The notes beneath the pieces are model-generated. The model had not been told where the DNA came from. It made no database searches and saw only the letters and a program-made list of their open reading frames with translations. From the NCBI RefSeq assembly GCF_028830055.1, contig NZ_CP101655.1:2312051-2376050 (forward strand): a DNA stretch of 64,000 nucleotides, in the 5' to 3' direction. The translations under genes and the position numbers were made by a program. This stretch comes from Pseudomonas serboccidentalis (GTDB lineage: Bacteria > Pseudomonadota > Gammaproteobacteria > Pseudomonadales > Pseudomonadaceae). Shown here piece after piece: positions 63,961-64,000 of the stretch; the stretch's first letter is position 1; each line of letters begins with the position of its first letter.

Positions 63961-64000
63961 GATCAAAAGATCGCAGCCTTCGGCAGCTCCTACATTGGAA
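63961..64000. repeat. REP (family 1), cut by the window edge
   Basis: GATCAAAAGATCGCAGCCTTCGGCAGCTCC orientation copy; a partner probably lies beyond the edge. Nothing else is seen in 63796-63909. Confidence 0.85.

Overview
The window is chromosomal DNA of a Pseudomonas, most likely of the P. fluorescens complex. The basis is gene content and order: nirB-kinase-nasA-nasT-nasS, pyrD-rmf-rlmL-dacB-yggL, guaD-xdhCBA-smc-zipA-ligA, ffs-dnaX-ybaB-recR, apt-anr-hemN and ccoS-I-H-G with two ccoNOQP operons. High GC and dense intergenic REP/REPIN palindromes (cores GTAGGAGCTGCCG and GTAGGAGTGAGCC) agree. No tRNA, rRNA, CRISPR array, prophage or insertion sequence was seen. Species is not claimed.

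Regions. (1) 1-7832: assimilatory nitrate/nitrite module on the minus strand: nirB (cut by the window edge), a PP2C-kinase fusion, nasA, nasT and nasS. Each of the three transcripts has a -24/-12 (sigma-54) promoter and a leader with A1/G4 hexaloop hairpins plus an intrinsic terminator, the architecture expected for antitermination by the ANTAR protein NasT. (2) 7880-16930: pyrD, rmf with a four-hairpin leader, rlmL with its own hairpin-rich upstream region, a CHASE/PAS/GGDEF diguanylate cyclase, dacB and yggL. (3) 16972-26532: BenE-type transporter, GntR/FCD regulator, guanine deaminase, xanthine dehydrogenase xdhABC and a second GntR regulator. (4) 26535-44231: smc (GTG start), zipA, ligA, a zinc metallopeptidase, the 4.5S RNA, an SF1-like helicase, dnaX, ybaB, an MDR oxidoreductase, recR, an acyl-CoA dehydrogenase and apt. 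(5) 44310-60910: anaerobic/microaerobic block: anr, hemN, ccoS, ccoI, ccoH, ccoG, then two cbb3 oxidase operons, with ANR boxes before hemN, ccoG and ccoN2. A secreted phosphoesterase gene in AT-rich surroundings sits between ccoG and the first oxidase operon. (6) 61005-64000: accessory tail: alpha/beta hydrolase, an element with long inverted repeats, a five-unit tandem REP array with 71-nt period, a highly structured RNA leader before a small DUF3077/DUF6124-like gene, and an orphan 160-residue gene.

How the genes work together: NasS/NasT with RpoN tune nitrate uptake and reduction; Anr switches on haem synthesis (hemN), oxidase assembly (ccoGHIS) and the second cbb3 oxidase at low oxygen; the purine block turns guanine and hypoxanthine into urate; the smc-to-recR block is DNA replication and repair. 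The most novel-looking structure is the leader at 62531-62727, where two hairpins display the same 8-nt loop and a third hairpin between them displays its complement.
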